Assembly: GCA_021234155.1 (NCBI GenBank)
Contig: JAJEKV010000072.1
Coordinates: 5,809,676-5,873,675 of the forward strand
DNA: 64,000 nt
Direction: 5' to 3'
From: Isoetes taiwanensis
Taxonomy: Eukaryota; Streptophyta; Lycopodiopsida; Isoetales; Isoetaceae
How positions within the stretch are numbered: the first letter of the stretch is position 1; each line of letters opens with the position of its first letter. This document shows, piece by piece, positions 33,663 through 45,698 of the stretch. The notes under the pieces are model-generated. The model was given only the letters and a program-made list of their open reading frames with translations. It had not been told where the DNA came from and ran no database searches. Both the position numbers and the translations under genes were made by a program.

Positions 33663-34544
33663 TGTATTTTTGAAGAATATTTTCTTTTATTTTTTGGTAT
33701 TTTTCCCTCAAATGCATTCACATTACGCCTTGGAATACAAAATTTCAGCTTCGCAAAGTTATAGAAAAAAGGATAAAAATAAGTAAAGTTTCCAGCATAA
33801 AGTGCTTAGGGGGTGCTTGACTGGCACAAAAATGCCCCCCAGCTCCATGCTTTAGCCCATGTCCATAACTAATCTAGACTACAATGCTACAAAGATGCTA
33901 ACCGATACCAAATGATGCATGCCACCTAGAACATATATAGAAATGATAAAACCCAAAAACAATTGAATGTATTAATGAACAATGATATAACAGGAGATTG
34001 CCAAACGAGTCATCAACAACAATGCAAAGATATGATGAACTTAGATTATAATGTTAATGAAGCCAATAAGAACCATCAAATATGGACACTAGAAACTGAA
34101 TAAATAAACCAATAGGACTGGAAGAAGCAAAAATTAATAGAACGTGTAGGTAGCAAAGAACCAATGCAACAAAAAGAAATAATAAGTAAAGATCAAAGTG
34201 GCCGGTGGATCTGAGGATATGAAGAGAATAGAGCAAATGAGATTGTGACTAATGAAGCAACATGGACAATCAGAACTAAAAGGATTGAAGAAATACATGA
34301 TGGAGAAAATAATGCAAAAAGAATAAGAGAGTGGCAGGATCAATACTAGCACAACAAGGAATAACCTCAAAGGCACAACCGAATTTCCAATCCCAATTCC
34401 TGCTTGCCTTCGAACCATTGTATTCTTGTTTTTTCATATATCAGATTTTTTGCCAATCTTCCATATTTCTTCCGTATTTCTTGCGTATTTTTTGTGTATT
34501 TTCCTTGCTCCCGCGTAGGCTCATAATAGGTTCCAAATCTAGAA
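33663..34544. other. Spacer, no supported gene
   Basis: AT-rich. The minus-strand frames 34054-34236 and 34134-34418 are hydrophobic low-complexity shadows. Confidence 0.35.
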
Positions 34545-36058
34545 AGAAAAGATCAAGGAAGTACCAGAGGTTGAAGGCTTGTGGCCATACATGGGAGGAG
34601 ATATTGATAACATAGATGAAGTTAGTGAATCAAATGCAAGGACTGCAACAGTTATAATCACTGCAACAAGGGGCTCTAATTCAAAGGAGGTGACCAATGC
34701 TTATGGTAATGTTTATGCTAAACTAATAGAAGCTCAAAGCATAATCATAGTCAAGCTTGGCTCTAGCATTTTGTTGAAGGTTAAAGGCATGAATCCTAGG
34801 GCTATCATGAAAAGGATGACATAATCGAGTTCTTCCAGAGGTTTGACAACTTAGTGGCAGACTTGGAGGCTGCAAGAGTGGCAGTTACAAATGACCTCCA
34901 AGTAATGACCATTGCTCGAGCTTTTTCCAGTTATGATCAATTGTCTACATGGGTTAAAAATATTGCTAAGAATAAGGAAGATATTGAGCTTATGGTTAAA
35001 GTTGAACTAGAATAAAAGCAAACAATTAATGTGCAAGAGGAGCATGTTGAGATTTTATCTGCTGGGAAGGGAAAGGGTAGAAGCACTTACTAAGATAAAA
35101 GCAAGTTAGGAACCTACTAAAATTGCAATAATTATGGCCATCTGAAAAGCAATTGTCCTAAGTTATCAAGTAAGAATAGATGTTTCAACTGTGATGATAT
35201 TAGACATCAAGCAGTAAACTATCCTCCCAAGGATTCTGTAAAGAAAAGAGGCAAAAATAGTTTAGGGTTGGTTTCAGAGGAAGATCGAATAGAGGAAGAG
35301 GAAGAGGAAGTGGAAGGAATGTAAATTCTATGAACTTGGCAAAAGAAGTTAACAATGATATTGAGGAAGAAGTGGACAAAAATGCAGAGATGAGCTCTAA
35401 ATCTGAATATTTTCAAGTTTTATCTATACATGAGACTAAAAATAAAGATGATTTGCTTGTCTTAGATTCAGGAGCTAAGAGGCGCGTGATTAAGCAAGAA
35501 AGTGATCTAAAGAAGATGACCAAAAGCAAATCAAGTTATATTGAATTAGTTGCAGCAAAAGTAGAAGAGTGTGGCGTGTTTGAAATCTATGATCTGGCTG
35601 GAAAGCCGGTAGAACTCAATAATGTGTTGTTTGTTCCTTCAATTGTTTGAAATCTAATTTCTGTTAGTCAGTTAGTAGACCTAGGATACAAGGTCTTCTT
35701 TGAAAAGTCTTATTATAACATTTTTTATGTTAATGAATAGCAGTTTTTAGCCAAGGGAGTTGAAAACTTGTTTGCATTCGACAAAATAAATGTCAATGGC
35801 TTAATAAGTCTTATTATTGCTCCCTCTATCAAAGAATAACATGACACACTCACCTAAATAATATGCATTACATAGTCAAGAAAAACATGATAGTTGCAGG
35901 AGAACAAAGTGATAAAAAAATAATGTGTGAAGGCTGCATGTTAAGGAAGCATACAAGGCTCAAATTCAAAAGGTCAACTAAGAGAGCGAAGGGGATTCTT
36001 GATCTCATTCATAGAGATCTGTGTTGTCCAATCAATATTACAAGCTCTCGAATAAAGT
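34545..36058 (+). mobile_element. Copia retrotransposon gag/protease/pre-integrase remnant
   Basis: Successive broken plus-strand frames give a Copia-type gag (IVEFFQRFDNLVADLEAAR, about 34823-34880). A zinc knuckle CNNYGHLKSNC lies near 35125-35160. The aspartic protease motif LLVLDSGAKRRVI lies at about 35453-35492. LFVPSIV-NLISVSQLVDLGYKV follows, and the GAG-pre-integrase segment MCEGCMLRKHTRLKF lies near 35923-35967. At least six stops interrupt it. Integrase core, reverse transcriptase and LTRs are absent. The sequence switches abruptly at about 36058 to a Gypsy fragment on the other strand. Confidence 0.85.
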
Positions 36059-36655
36059 GATGGTCATAAGCTGGAATCGATCAGGCCCAAGGATAACCTG
36101 TGATTGCTGATCAAACGCGAGATCACCCAGCTTGGGCTCAAGGTAGGAGCATTGGGACAAGGTATCAGGCTTGTCTTAGAGAGGTCCATGATGATACTTG
36201 ATCATAAAATCAATGCGAGATAATACTTGAGTATGCCATTGGGCCTTGCGACAGTTAAGCACTCGAGCAGACTGGAAATATTCCAGATTTCAATGATTCA
36301 TATAGACTGCGACCTTATGTGGAGAACCGTCTCCACATTGAAAAAATTAACTATAGCCAACATCTCTTTGTCATAAATTGGATAGTTGATTTCGGCAGTC
36401 TGAATTTTTGCGAGTGATAGGTGATTGGATGTAGCTCATAGTCAATCATCTTCTGTGAGAGGATACCACCAAGAGCAAAATTAGAAGCATCTACTTCGAC
36501 AATATATGGGCGCGAAGGATCTGCATGAGCAAGAACTAGTGTTGCGATAAACGCATGCTTCAGGGTAACAAAAGCAGTTTCTGCTTCCATGCTTCATTCG
36601 AATGGTATATCTTTTGCCGTGAGGCATGTCAAAGGAAGGGAAATCTTCGAAATCT
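36059..36655 (-). mobile_element. Gypsy retrotransposon RT/RNase H fragment
   Basis: Minus strand: AFVTLKHAFIATLVLAHADP, then IVEVDASNFALGGILSQ (RNase H Asp), then LHPITYHSQKF (36351-36580). Decayed NLEYFQSARVLN-R-AQW and DKPDTLS follow (about 36130-36290). This is the chromovirus-type RNase H/integrase border. No flanking Gypsy sequence is present on either side. Confidence 0.8.
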
Positions 36656-36659
36656 ATTC

Positions 36660-36883
36660 GCTCCAACTTTTAGCTCGAATGTCCACTTGCTCCCAATAAC
36701 ATTTTTATTTGCATGTTTAGAGACAATTTGATAGGTGTTAGTTCCGTCAAATGCATGCATTTCTTCCATCATAGCTTGTTTTCGACTTTTAGATTCTTCG
36801 AACCTAATAGCATAGCTCAAAGATATGTTTGGTTCTAAAATAGCCAACACATGGTTGATATGTATCATTTCATTATTGCTTCT
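36660..36883 (-). mobile_element. Copia reverse-transcriptase start, interrupted by the 36.9-42.5 kb LINE
   Basis: Minus strand: SRKQAMMEEMHAFDGTNTYQ followed by NVIGSKWTFELK, the start of the Copia reverse transcriptase. The same element continues at 42501-42645 on the far side of the LINE. Confidence 0.75.
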
Positions 36884-36896
36884 ACCACTCTCAATT
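36884..36896. repeat. Target-site duplication of the 5.6-kb LINE, left copy
   Basis: ACCACTCTCAATT, identical to 42488-42500, abuts the LINE poly-T. Confidence 0.9.
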
Positions 36897-36999
36897 TTTT
36901 TTTTTTTTTGAGAGAATGAAGTTTTTTCCATTAATTATAGAAAAAAAGTACAATAGAGTTCATTGTCAATGTGAGAACATGACAATTGAACTGTAGATA

Positions 37000-39534
37000 G
37001 CTTTTAGAAATATATTTCCAATTAACCATATGATGCTTGCCCCAAATAAAATTTCTGATAATCCTTTCAAGTTGTTGATAGATAGATTTTGGAGCAAGAA
37101 GAGCAGAAGATCAGAAATAAATATGGGAGCTAGCAATGACAGAGTTAGCAATAATAGTTCTGCCAGCTAATAAGCAACTGCCATAGTTTGACAATTTCTT
37201 TTGGATCCTTATTGAGATAATTGGAGACCAAAGACCTTTAATAGATGGATTAGTGGACAAAGGCATGCCAAGAAGTTTGGTAGAGTCATTAGAATGTATG
37301 CATTTAATGTCAGAGATATAATCATCAGAAATATCACCAATAATAACACATTTATCCCTGTTTAATGTACTGAAAGAGTCAATGGTCCTAAAGAAGAAAT
37401 CAATATTTGAAGGATCATTTTTTAGAAAAGTGAAGGTATCATCTACATATTGAGAGATAGTAAGAAAAGAATTATCAGGAAGAGTGAGACCGTGCAGATT
37501 ATTGACATTCTGATGAAAATGAATAGCAGAGGTAAGCATCTCAGCAACAGCAAGAAATAAATATGGAGCTAATGGACACCCTTGCCTTACACCTCTGGCT
37601 AAAGAGAAAAATTTAGTGGGAGATCCATTAATTAAGATGGCAGACTGAGATCTTTGGTTAAGCCCTATAATTAGCTTAATAATTTTATCTGAAAAGCCAA
37701 GCTTAATTAAAGCAAATTCAAGGAAATCCATCTCACAGTATCAAAGGCTTTGGAGAAATCAAGCTTCAATAAAATGCAATTCTGTTTGGTTAAGGAATTC
37801 CAGTGAAGACCCTCCATGGCTGCAATATAATTATCAAGGATAAATCTGTTGGGGAGGAAAGGAGATTGGCACGAGCTGATGACTTTCTGGAGATGACCCT
37901 TGATTCTGTTGGCAATAATTTTGGCACAGATTTTGTAGAAAGAATTAGTTAAAGAAATAGGCCTCCAATCATTAAACTTAGCAGGATTGTCAACTTTAGG
38001 GATCATGGTGACAAATCCTGAGCAAATAGAAGGATGCAAATGATTGAGATTCCAAAAGCCATGAATCATCTGCATCAAGTCTGTTTTGATAACTTCCCAA
38101 AATTTGATGTAAAATTCAATAGGGAGACCATCAGGCCCAGGGCTTTTGTTCTTCCCAAGAGATAGAATAGTGGATAGAACTTCAGCTTCAGAAGGAAGAA
38201 TTTTAATGTCAGGAGAAGTAGAAATAGTATTTAGATTTGGCAAATTGCTCAAGAAATCCTTGAAGTTGCTATCCTGAATAGATTGAGCATTATTGTCCAC
38301 TGGTTTAGCAAAGATACCATTGTATTTGTCATGGAAAAAAATGGAGATATCAATATGGTTTAAAATAGAAGATCCATCATCTTTGACAATAGCAGATAGC
38401 TGACTTCTCAAGACTCTATTTTTAGCCACCCTGTAAAAAATTTTGGAATTACTGCTGTCCATACAAGAATGATATTTTAATTTACATTTAACCTTTGGCA
38501 TCATGTTCCTCAATAGCTCTAATGGACATTTCCAGATTTTCCTCCAACCTATGAAGCTTAGAATTCAAGGGATCATTTTGGAGATTTAGTCTGACTTCTT
38601 TCATCCTCTGAAGATAATTGTTTTTCTCAGCAATTTTGGAGGCATGAAGATTCTTGGACCAGTTTTTAATCCATGATTTAGAAAGCTTGATATTGGAATA
38701 AAAGAATTTCATGGAATTAACAGCTCTGACTCTTGGCAAAGAATTATAGGAGGAGGTAAAATCAGCAATGAATCTGTCAGATTCAAGAAGAGAGCAATTC
38801 AATTTAAATGGAATATTACCAGAACTTTTCATGCTAATGACATGCTTGGTAGATAAGAATTGAGGCTGGTGGTCTGAGATTGAGGTAGATTCATCACTGA
38901 AAACCATACAATTATCCCAAAAGGAATTAGAGAGATTGTTGATGTAAAATCTGTCAAGAGTGCAAAATACACGAGCATTCCCATTTTGCTTATTAGACCA
39001 TGTATATCTTGCAGTGGAGGAAGGGATATAGTTAAAAAGATTCTGATCCAGAAGATTATCCCAATTTGCCCTCTCAGATACAGACATATTAAGATTTTTG
39101 CCACACTTAAGATTCCAGGTAGGGATATTATTGAAATCACCAGCTAAAATCCAGGTTTGACAAGTTTGAGAGAGTAGCCATACATTGAGATCATGCCAAG
39201 TGTTCTCTCTGACCGTAGAATGTTTATGATTCCAAAGGTAAGATCACCATGATTTAGAATGACAGACTGCCAGCTTTTGCAGGGGCTATTGTAAACATTC
39301 TCATGATTAAAATTCTTCCAAATAATACAAATACCCCCAGATGTACCAGAGGCTTCAATCCATATGGAAGAATAACCTGGGCCAATCCAATCACCTAAAT
39401 TGGCACTCAAAATTAGGGAGTCTGAGCTCTTGAAGAAGAATAATGTCAGAATTGTAACTTCTAATTTGAGAGATAGCCCTTCTCCTTTTGAGAGGACCTT
39501 TGATTCCCCTGAGATTCCAGGAAAGAATCTTCAT
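37000..39534 (-). pseudogene. LINE ORF2: endonuclease and reverse transcriptase
   Basis: ATG at 39534 gives MKILSWNLRGIKGPLKRRRA and LLQELRLP, the start of the L1 endonuclease. A frameshift after about 45 residues leads into GDWIGPGYSSIWIEASGTSG. RT blocks: KNKSPGPDGLPIEFY, KFNDWRPISLTNSFYKICAK, LLKLDFSKAFDTVRW, RGVRQGCPLAPYLF, SQYVDDTFTFLKN (YVDD catalytic pair), KLLGMPLSTNPS and LAGRTIIANSV. Frame changes occur near 39145, 38500 and 37720, with stops near 37111. The likely product acts on genomic DNA in target-primed reverse transcription; this copy is broken. Confidence 0.88.
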
Positions 39535-39952
39535 TAAATGATGAAAGGGAGCTTTGGGAGAGGAGACCAAATTAATAACAATGGCTCCTAGTAACTCTCT
39601 TTGGGCTATTTCTTGTATTGGCTGCTGGAGTACCCGAAATGATTGAAGGCCCTTTAGATGTACTTGATTTGATTTTCTTTTTTCTTTTATTCAGTCTTTT
39701 TTGAGCAGTGGAAGTGGGATTACCCTCATAAGCATTATCCAAAACAGGCTGGGAGGAGTTATTGATAAAATAGGAATCATCATCCCAAGAGTCAATAATG
39801 GATGTGTTGCCTTGAGGACTTCTATTTTCTTTTTCAAGATCATTGTCAGAATCAGTGTTTGAGGCATGAGGACATAACCAAAATTTAGAATTGCAGCAAG
39901 GTGCACAATAAGGTTCAGTGAAAGAATTAGGAGAGAGGTCAATAAGGTCGGC

Positions 39953-41796
39953 TTAGTAGGGTTGGACAGGTAATGGATCAGTATGTTTAATTATCTCAGA
40001 AGAAATATGAGTAGAGGAGGCAGAGAAATGAGTGGGTTCATTTGGAAACAAATTTGGCTCCAAATTACCAACCAAGTAGTCATCATTTAAGTCAGCAAGA
40101 ATACTGAAATTGTTGGAGCAGATAATACCATGATCATCCTGAGCAGCCACTTGTACTATTTCATTTGCAGCTGTTTTTCCAGTTGTCTCTTGGACTAAAT
40201 TTGTGGTTTGAAAGTCCAGATTGTTTGGATAATTGCACTGCTTATCTGGAGTATTGCTAATATTTTTTTCCATAATTAATGGAACCTCATAATCTGTGTC
40301 AGAAGATGTTTCAGTAGAATGACCAGCACCTAGGCTTTTGTTGTCAAATTTATGTGTGCCAGCATCTACAGTATTGTCTATAATTCTGTTTGAATCTGAA
40401 TGCTTAAGAATACTTTTCAAGGTGTTGTGAAGATCTTTTCCTTGAGCATTCTCGATTTGAGAGAATCTGGATTATTAGCTAGGGAATTCTTTCCTAAGTC
40501 AATGCCACATGTATTATTATGTGCAGCTGAAGAGTTTTCCTTTAAAAAGATGCCTTTGTTGAGAATCTTGACCTTTGACTGACTGTCAAGAACATATGAA
40601 AATTTCTGTGAATGAGTAACATCAGAGCCTTTGGAAGATTGTTGCTGAGCTTTTAGATCTCTTTGTTTAGAGATTCTTTTCTGACTGCCATTAATTTTTT
40701 TCCAAGGAATGAACTGTCTGTTTTCCTGAATACTAGAATTTGCTTTGATAGGACGAATGTAGTCATTCTGGTTAATGAAAACCTCTTTGACACTTGTGCT
40801 GCCTTCATTGCTGTCACACAGATCAAGATAATTGTGTCTTTGATTACACTTTTGGCATAAATTTGGTAGGCCGACCCATTTAAGCTTCAAATTAATTTGA
40901 TTTCCAAAGAAATCAATGATAGGTACAGAAGTTGGAACCGGTTTGGAGATATCAATTTGGGTGAAGCATTTTGGAGGTCTGTAAGGTGAATAATCTGTTG
41001 TCAAATATGAACCAATTGAGTTGAAAATCTTTGAGAAGCAATCTTCATTCTAGTAGATGGGATTAAGATCACTCGTGGTGACAGAAGCAACCTGGAATTT
41101 TCTGAATTCATTCAAAGGCAAGGTGGGATACCATTTAAGGAATGATAGCTGATAGGTATCACAGATGGATTTGCTAAGCTTGAGAATATAATAAGAAGTT
41201 CTCTCACATCCACATTCTGCTAAGAGATAGGGATAGTTTAGCCAATAGATTGAGTTAATTGTGATCCCTTTATGAAGCCTAAGCAAGTGATCCCAAAGTT
41301 TTTCAATTTTTAATCCCACAGAATCAACTTTAACAATGACAGCACATTTTGATAGGCATTCAATTCTAGAGGAAATCAGAGGAGAATTTAATTGAATACC
41401 TCTGAATAGCTGAGTATTAACTAGAGATCTTGATTGTTGGTAAGCAAAGTCTTCAGCAAGAGATTGATCAGAGTTTATTGGAACAGAAGGCCTCGGGACC
41501 ATTTGCAGAAGAACTCCATTGGCATCCAGTGGGGGATCATTGGAGAGATTGTCCCATTGAGGAAGAGAAGTGCTGAAGTGATGCATATCTTTAGCAGAAT
41601 AAACCAAGTCAGAGAAATCTCCAAATTTCAATACTTTGGCAGGATCAGCGTTGAAAGAACTTAACTGTGTCAAGAGCTCGGATCTTTGGTCAGCAGAAAG
41701 AAGCATGAAGTTGTGAAGCAGAGCCAAAGATTGCAAGTTTAGGGTAACCAAGATGGCCAAATGAGAATTTTGAATTTTTTGGGGAATTTTAGCCAT
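39953..41796 (-). pseudogene. LINE ORF1 (nucleic-acid-binding, zinc knuckle)
   Basis: The probable start ATG is at 41796 (MAKIPQKIQNSHLAILV). The frame runs to a stop at 41050, continues in the same frame to 40417, then shifts by one base to finish at 39953. The middle contains CFTQIDISKPVPTSVPIIDF followed by LPNLCQKCNQRHNYLDLC, a C-x2-C-x4-H-x4-C knuckle as in plant L1 ORF1. The upstream half would be the RRM/DUF4283-like RNA-binding part, which I recognise only from its position. The C-terminal third is acidic and low in structure. One stop and one frameshift are the only visible breaks. Confidence 0.78.
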
Positions 41797-41994
41797 TAAT
41801 GCAAGGAAAAGATAAAGGTAGAAAGAAAAGCAGGGGAAAGAAAAGGGGAAATTGAGCAAAAGAAAGTGCAGTGAAGGAAATTGAAGGAAATTGAATCAAG
41901 AACCTTGAGATCTAGGAAAAAAGATTAAATTGGAGCTTAAGGATACTTACCAAATGAATGCCAAAACAAATTTGAAATATATAGTAAAATATCC

Positions 41995-42288
41995 TCATTC
42001 CGAGTAGATCTTGACTAAGATCTTTTGATCAGACCAATTACAAAACATCTTAAACTGAGCTGTTGGAGTGATATTTCTTTTCCCAGTGAATTCGAGAGTC
42101 CAAGCTTCAATGATTTCGTTTGCAAATTCTTCAGAATCCAGAACAAAGGAATATTCAGAGTGAAACAGATGATTAGGGAAGGTTTGTTTGCAGAGAAATC
42201 GATACCAGAGCTCAGAGAAAGAGCCTTGCAAGAAACCCCATGTAATTCTTTGATCCTGCTTCAAAATTGTGAAGAATTTTATATCCAT
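41995..42288 (-). CDS. 97-aa ORF in the LINE leader
   Basis: An intact frame starting MDIKFFTILKQDQRITWGFL and ending FCNWSDQKILVKIYSE, between the LINE's 5' end and ORF1. It contains FANEIIEAWTLEFTGKRNIT. No known domain is recognised. It could be an extra N-terminal ORF of this LINE lineage, a split-off first part of ORF1, or chance. The plus-strand frame over the same bases is a shadow. Confidence 0.4.
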   Translation of the reverse strand: MDIKFFTILKQDQRITWGFLQGSFSELWYRFLCKQTFPNHLFHSEYSFVLDSEEFANEIIEAWTLEFTGKRNITPTAQFKMFCNWSDQKILVKIYSE

Positions 42289-42487
42289 AGACAGATCAAA
42301 GCAGTGAGAATTAGATGGAGTCCGGCCCTCTACAAGGCCGGAAAGGAATCAAGCAATGGAAGGGATCAATCAAGCACAAAATTGAATTTCGAGCTCCAAG
42401 TTGTGCCAAGAAAGTTCGAAATTGAATAGGACAAAAATTTCAAGAAAATAGGCGCTCATTTTTTTGGTTATCCAAAACACTTCGGTC

Positions 42488-42500
42488 ACCACTCTCAATT
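42488..42500. repeat. Target-site duplication of the 5.6-kb LINE, right copy
   Basis: ACCACTCTCAATT, identical to 36884-36896. Confidence 0.9.
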
Positions 42501-42645
42501 CTCCCATAATCTCTCAACCTCAGACTTTCTTTTCTTCTTATCCTTTTGAATTTCTTAAGTATGTTGCTCACTGTTAATCCCATCATAATTTTGAATATCT
42601 TGTTCCTCTCCTATTTGTTCTTCATGTCTACCATCTTCATCATCC
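42501..42645 (-). mobile_element. Copia fragment upstream of the LINE insertion
   Basis: Minus strand reads DDEDGRHEEQIGEEQDIQNY, the charged linker that normally precedes the Copia reverse transcriptase. Joining it across the LINE to 36883 is supported by the duplication. Confidence 0.6.
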
Positions 42646-43690
42646 CTTTTTTTTTGTTGAAGGACGTCAGACTTTAATTAATCAAAGAGTCAAATACAAG
42701 TATAAGTGCAAAGACAGGAATAAAATATCAGTGGATAAGAGATACCCACCGAGTAAAGCAACCTGCCTAAGCATAAGTGCGCACATCCAAATACTCCTTA
42801 AGTCAATTGCCTCTTACGAGGGGCAAGTGAAGAACAATGGTATGACTTTGCAATGTGACCTTGAGCTTCTTGGAGAACATGATTGTCTGCCACATCCAAA
42901 AATTTGAAGTCCAGTCTTCTTGTCCAGATAGTCCAAAGCAACCATCTTGGCTTTGTAACTCTGTCCAAGTACTTGGATAAATTGCCAAAAGCACTTGTTG
43001 ACTTGTTAGTGAAACTTGAAAACGAGAGAACAACCAATCTAAGGTGGCCACACGTAAAAAGCAACGCTCAATGGTCTCAGATTCACACTTGCATATTGGA
43101 CACTGATCTGATATTCTATGGTTAAATTTGTGGACAAGTACATTAACCCGAAGACATCTATGAAGAATCTACCACGAAAAAACTTCTATTTTAGGATGAA
43201 GTAGCTTATTCCATGCCCAAGACCACATTTGCTGCCATTGAAGAGGAAGGAGTTGAAGGGGCCACTTATTAGAAGGAGAAAGAATATATGTATCAAGCAA
43301 CAACTTATACATAGAGTTCACAAGTTTGCACTCCTTAACCTCCTCATGACAAACCCATATTAACGTATCTTCTTGGTGTGGCAGAATAGGCTGTAGATAG
43401 TCAATAACTTTTTGCCAGAGAGTTCTATCCTATCGCCCCAACAAAAGCTTTAACTAAAATGCCTCCCGTAACAGCAGCTGGCATGAGTCACACCATGCTG
43501 CAATTGTTAAGGTTCTTGCCATTTTCCACCATCGTTGAATCAATGGGTGTATTGTAAAGCAAAATGGTGCATTATCGGCCATTGGGATCCATCAACAAGG
43601 TGCTTCAACTGATCACAAGCTATTAGACTGATGTGAAATAATGTTTTGACTATCTGCCAAGAATCTAACGATCCCTTTAAAAATGGAGAA
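42646..43690 (-). mobile_element. 5'-truncated L1-type LINE, zf-RVT end
   Basis: A poly-T tail (about 42646-42655) is followed by the TTGAAGGACG motif. Minus-strand pieces read WNKLLHPKIEVFSWWILHRC and RISDQCPICKCESETIEHCF (43090-43200). These form the zf-RVT (reverse-transcriptase zinc-binding) domain found at the C-terminus of plant L1 ORF2, with its C-x2-C...H-C spacing. Further upstream are WQKVIDYLQPILPHQEDT-like remnants to about 43440. The 5' limit near 43690 is approximate, and no duplication was found. Confidence 0.8.
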
Positions 43691-43697
43691 GCATTAT

Positions 43698-43850
43698 GAA
43701 TATCTAGCATAATAACAGGGGGTTCCCTTTGTATTTTTGTACGATTTTCACCGAGGTTTTTCTATGATTTGTTTGTCGTATTCATCTAGATGTACTAAAT
43801 AGTATTTCTAGAGTGCTCCTTGTCTTGGCCATTGATTTTCGATGAGAGGC
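43698..43850 (+). repeat. Dispersed repeat, copy 2 (partner at 17417-17570)
   Basis: Same order of motifs as copy 1: TATCTAGCATAATAACAGGG through TTCTAGAGTGCTCC and GGCCATTGATTTT. About 80% similar by eye. Confidence 0.75.
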
Positions 43851-43859
43851 ATAATTGTA

Positions 43860-45698
43860 TGGTCGTGATTGAATCTCCATTTTTCTATTTACATCCCTAC
43901 TATGTTTTATTCTTGGCGGCATGCAAACCCTAGTGCAATAATATTTTAGGGTTTTTGCTTCTTGTAAGCGGACTCACATATAGAAGCAAACTGACAAATC
44001 GATTGGATTGTTTATGCTATACTGGCCGAAGATTCTGTACCGGATTTGAAGTCCAAATTTGGTAGCGGTTGAGTGAGGATCTTGTATCAGACAAAGAGTT
44101 TGGATATAACATTGGCTGATTGAGGTACTTGTATCGGCTTTGGAGTAGTGTGAAATCCGGATTTGCCAGCAGCGTTACCTTAGGTTATAGTCGACTTGGT
44201 GTTCGATTTGCATTTTGCACTGCTCTCATGTGATCCAGAACAGTGCCATTTTGTCTACATCTAGATCCAGCTGGAGGTTCCACAGCAGTAAGCAAAGTCA
44301 GTAAAGCAATTGATACATAGTTGCAGAACAGGGTTTTGTATGCAGATGGCAGTAGAAGTAGAAGTAGAAATTGATGGCCATATTCTGGTAAATCTATTCT
44401 TTTTGTGTTTGCTTGCTTAAAATAAGTGCTTGGTTTTTGTATCTGTTAACAGGATCTAGGAGTCTTTTAAAGCAAGGAAATTTGGCCATGAATCATCAAG
44501 TGCATTATATTTCTTTTAGCTCTTTATGGATTAAATATGTAAGCAAGCATATTTTGTTGCTCTTTCCTTAGATTAGCTAATATTGCCACAAGGATATGAA
44601 TGGGATACTTGATTTTATTATGAGTTCTGCAAATAAGAATTTCCATCATCTGCATGGCACTCATGTCTATAAGGTACGGGAATGTCTGAAATAAAATTGT
44701 GTTCTTGGCAGAAAATGTTTCATCAGAGTAGAGAGACCATAAAGCATTTTGTAAGATCCCATTTCGACATTTCTTCCTTCCTTTTATAGACCAGCGAGTC
44801 TGGGCCAAGGATCAACTTCCATGGTTTCTTGCTTTTTTCCTCAGATTGGGCAATGTTTGCCACAGTCCATATTACAAACGGGATATGGATCAGAAAGTTT
44901 CATAAAGTAACGGCATCTCGTATGCTTTGCAATGATACTGGGCAGTATACCTTCTCCAACAAAAAAGTGTTATATTGTTTGTTTTTATTGTAAAACAAAC
45001 CATCTTGTATGCTTTGCAATGATATGAGACAATATATCTTCTCCAACAAAAAAGTGTTATATTGTTTGCTTTTACTGCAAAACAAATCATTTATAAGAAG
45101 GCAGCTCTCTCAGCTTTAGCACTTTAGCAGTATCTGTTCAATATGGTGGAAACATTAGTTGTATTTATTAGTAACGAGATGGTGAAGCATTTGGTGAGAT
45201 CTCAATCATAGTAAAAGATGGTGAAGCATTTGGTGAAATCTCATTTGGGCATTTCTTCCTTCTAAGAATCATCTTTTCACTTGTTCAAAATTATCTTAAC
45301 TCTTGTTATAGTTTACTTTTGAAGGGGCATGTATGGACTCTGACATTCCTTGCTGGCAACTACCATATAAATCTTTGCAATACATTCATCCTACAACGAC
45401 CCAGTTTACAGCAACACACCTCCACATGCTTTGCATATTCTAGCCAAAAGTAGCACGTGGACCTCTTATGGAAAGAGCATAAACTTGTGGACTGGGTTTA
45501 TGACCTAGGTATTTTCCAATGTTAATAAGTGGCTAATAATTCCACATTTCACATTATATTCATTGTACCATTATATTTGTTGTAGTCCATATTGAAGGCT
45601 ACATGTGTTCAACTACAATACCCAAGCTTCTGAGTAATTAATGTCTAGACCGTTAAAATTTACCGTGTTTGCTTTTGTTAGTTGCCGAAGGGCCCAAT
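43860..45698. other. 1.8-kb A+T-rich spacer
   Basis: No gene supported. The minus-strand frame 44524-44808 has no domain. Small repeats: GATGGTGAAGCATTTGGTGA twice at 45178-45245, and CCCATTTCGACATTTCTTCC near 44758 with a variant at 45240. Confidence 0.4.
44914..45091. repeat. 87-bp tandem duplication
   Basis: CATCTCGTATGCTTTGCAAT starts at 44914 and CATCTTGTATGCTTTGCAAT at 45001. Both continue through CTTCTCCAACAAAAAAGTG and end at AAAACAAA-CAT. Confidence 0.85.

Larger units (their letters stand above)
36897..42487 (-). mobile_element. Near full-length L1-type LINE (5.59 kb)
   Basis: Bounded by a 13-bp target-site duplication and a poly-T (36897-36910, poly-A on the minus strand). In minus-strand order it holds a 5' leader, a 97-codon ORF, ORF1 with a zinc knuckle, and ORF2 with endonuclease and reverse transcriptase. 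A few frameshifts and stops make it non-autonomous now, but preservation is much better than for the other elements here. ORF2 ends soon after IIRNFIWG, lacking the long C-terminal zf-RVT part seen in the element at 42646. It is inserted in the same orientation as the Copia element it interrupts. Confidence 0.93.

Noticed and set aside
42025-42429. 134-codon plus-strand frame
   Set aside because: Lies antisense to the LINE leader ORF and spans its 5' region; no motif.
44890-45090. Two minus-strand frames with internally repeated peptides
   Set aside because: They only translate the 87-bp tandem duplication in two frames; no protein evidence.
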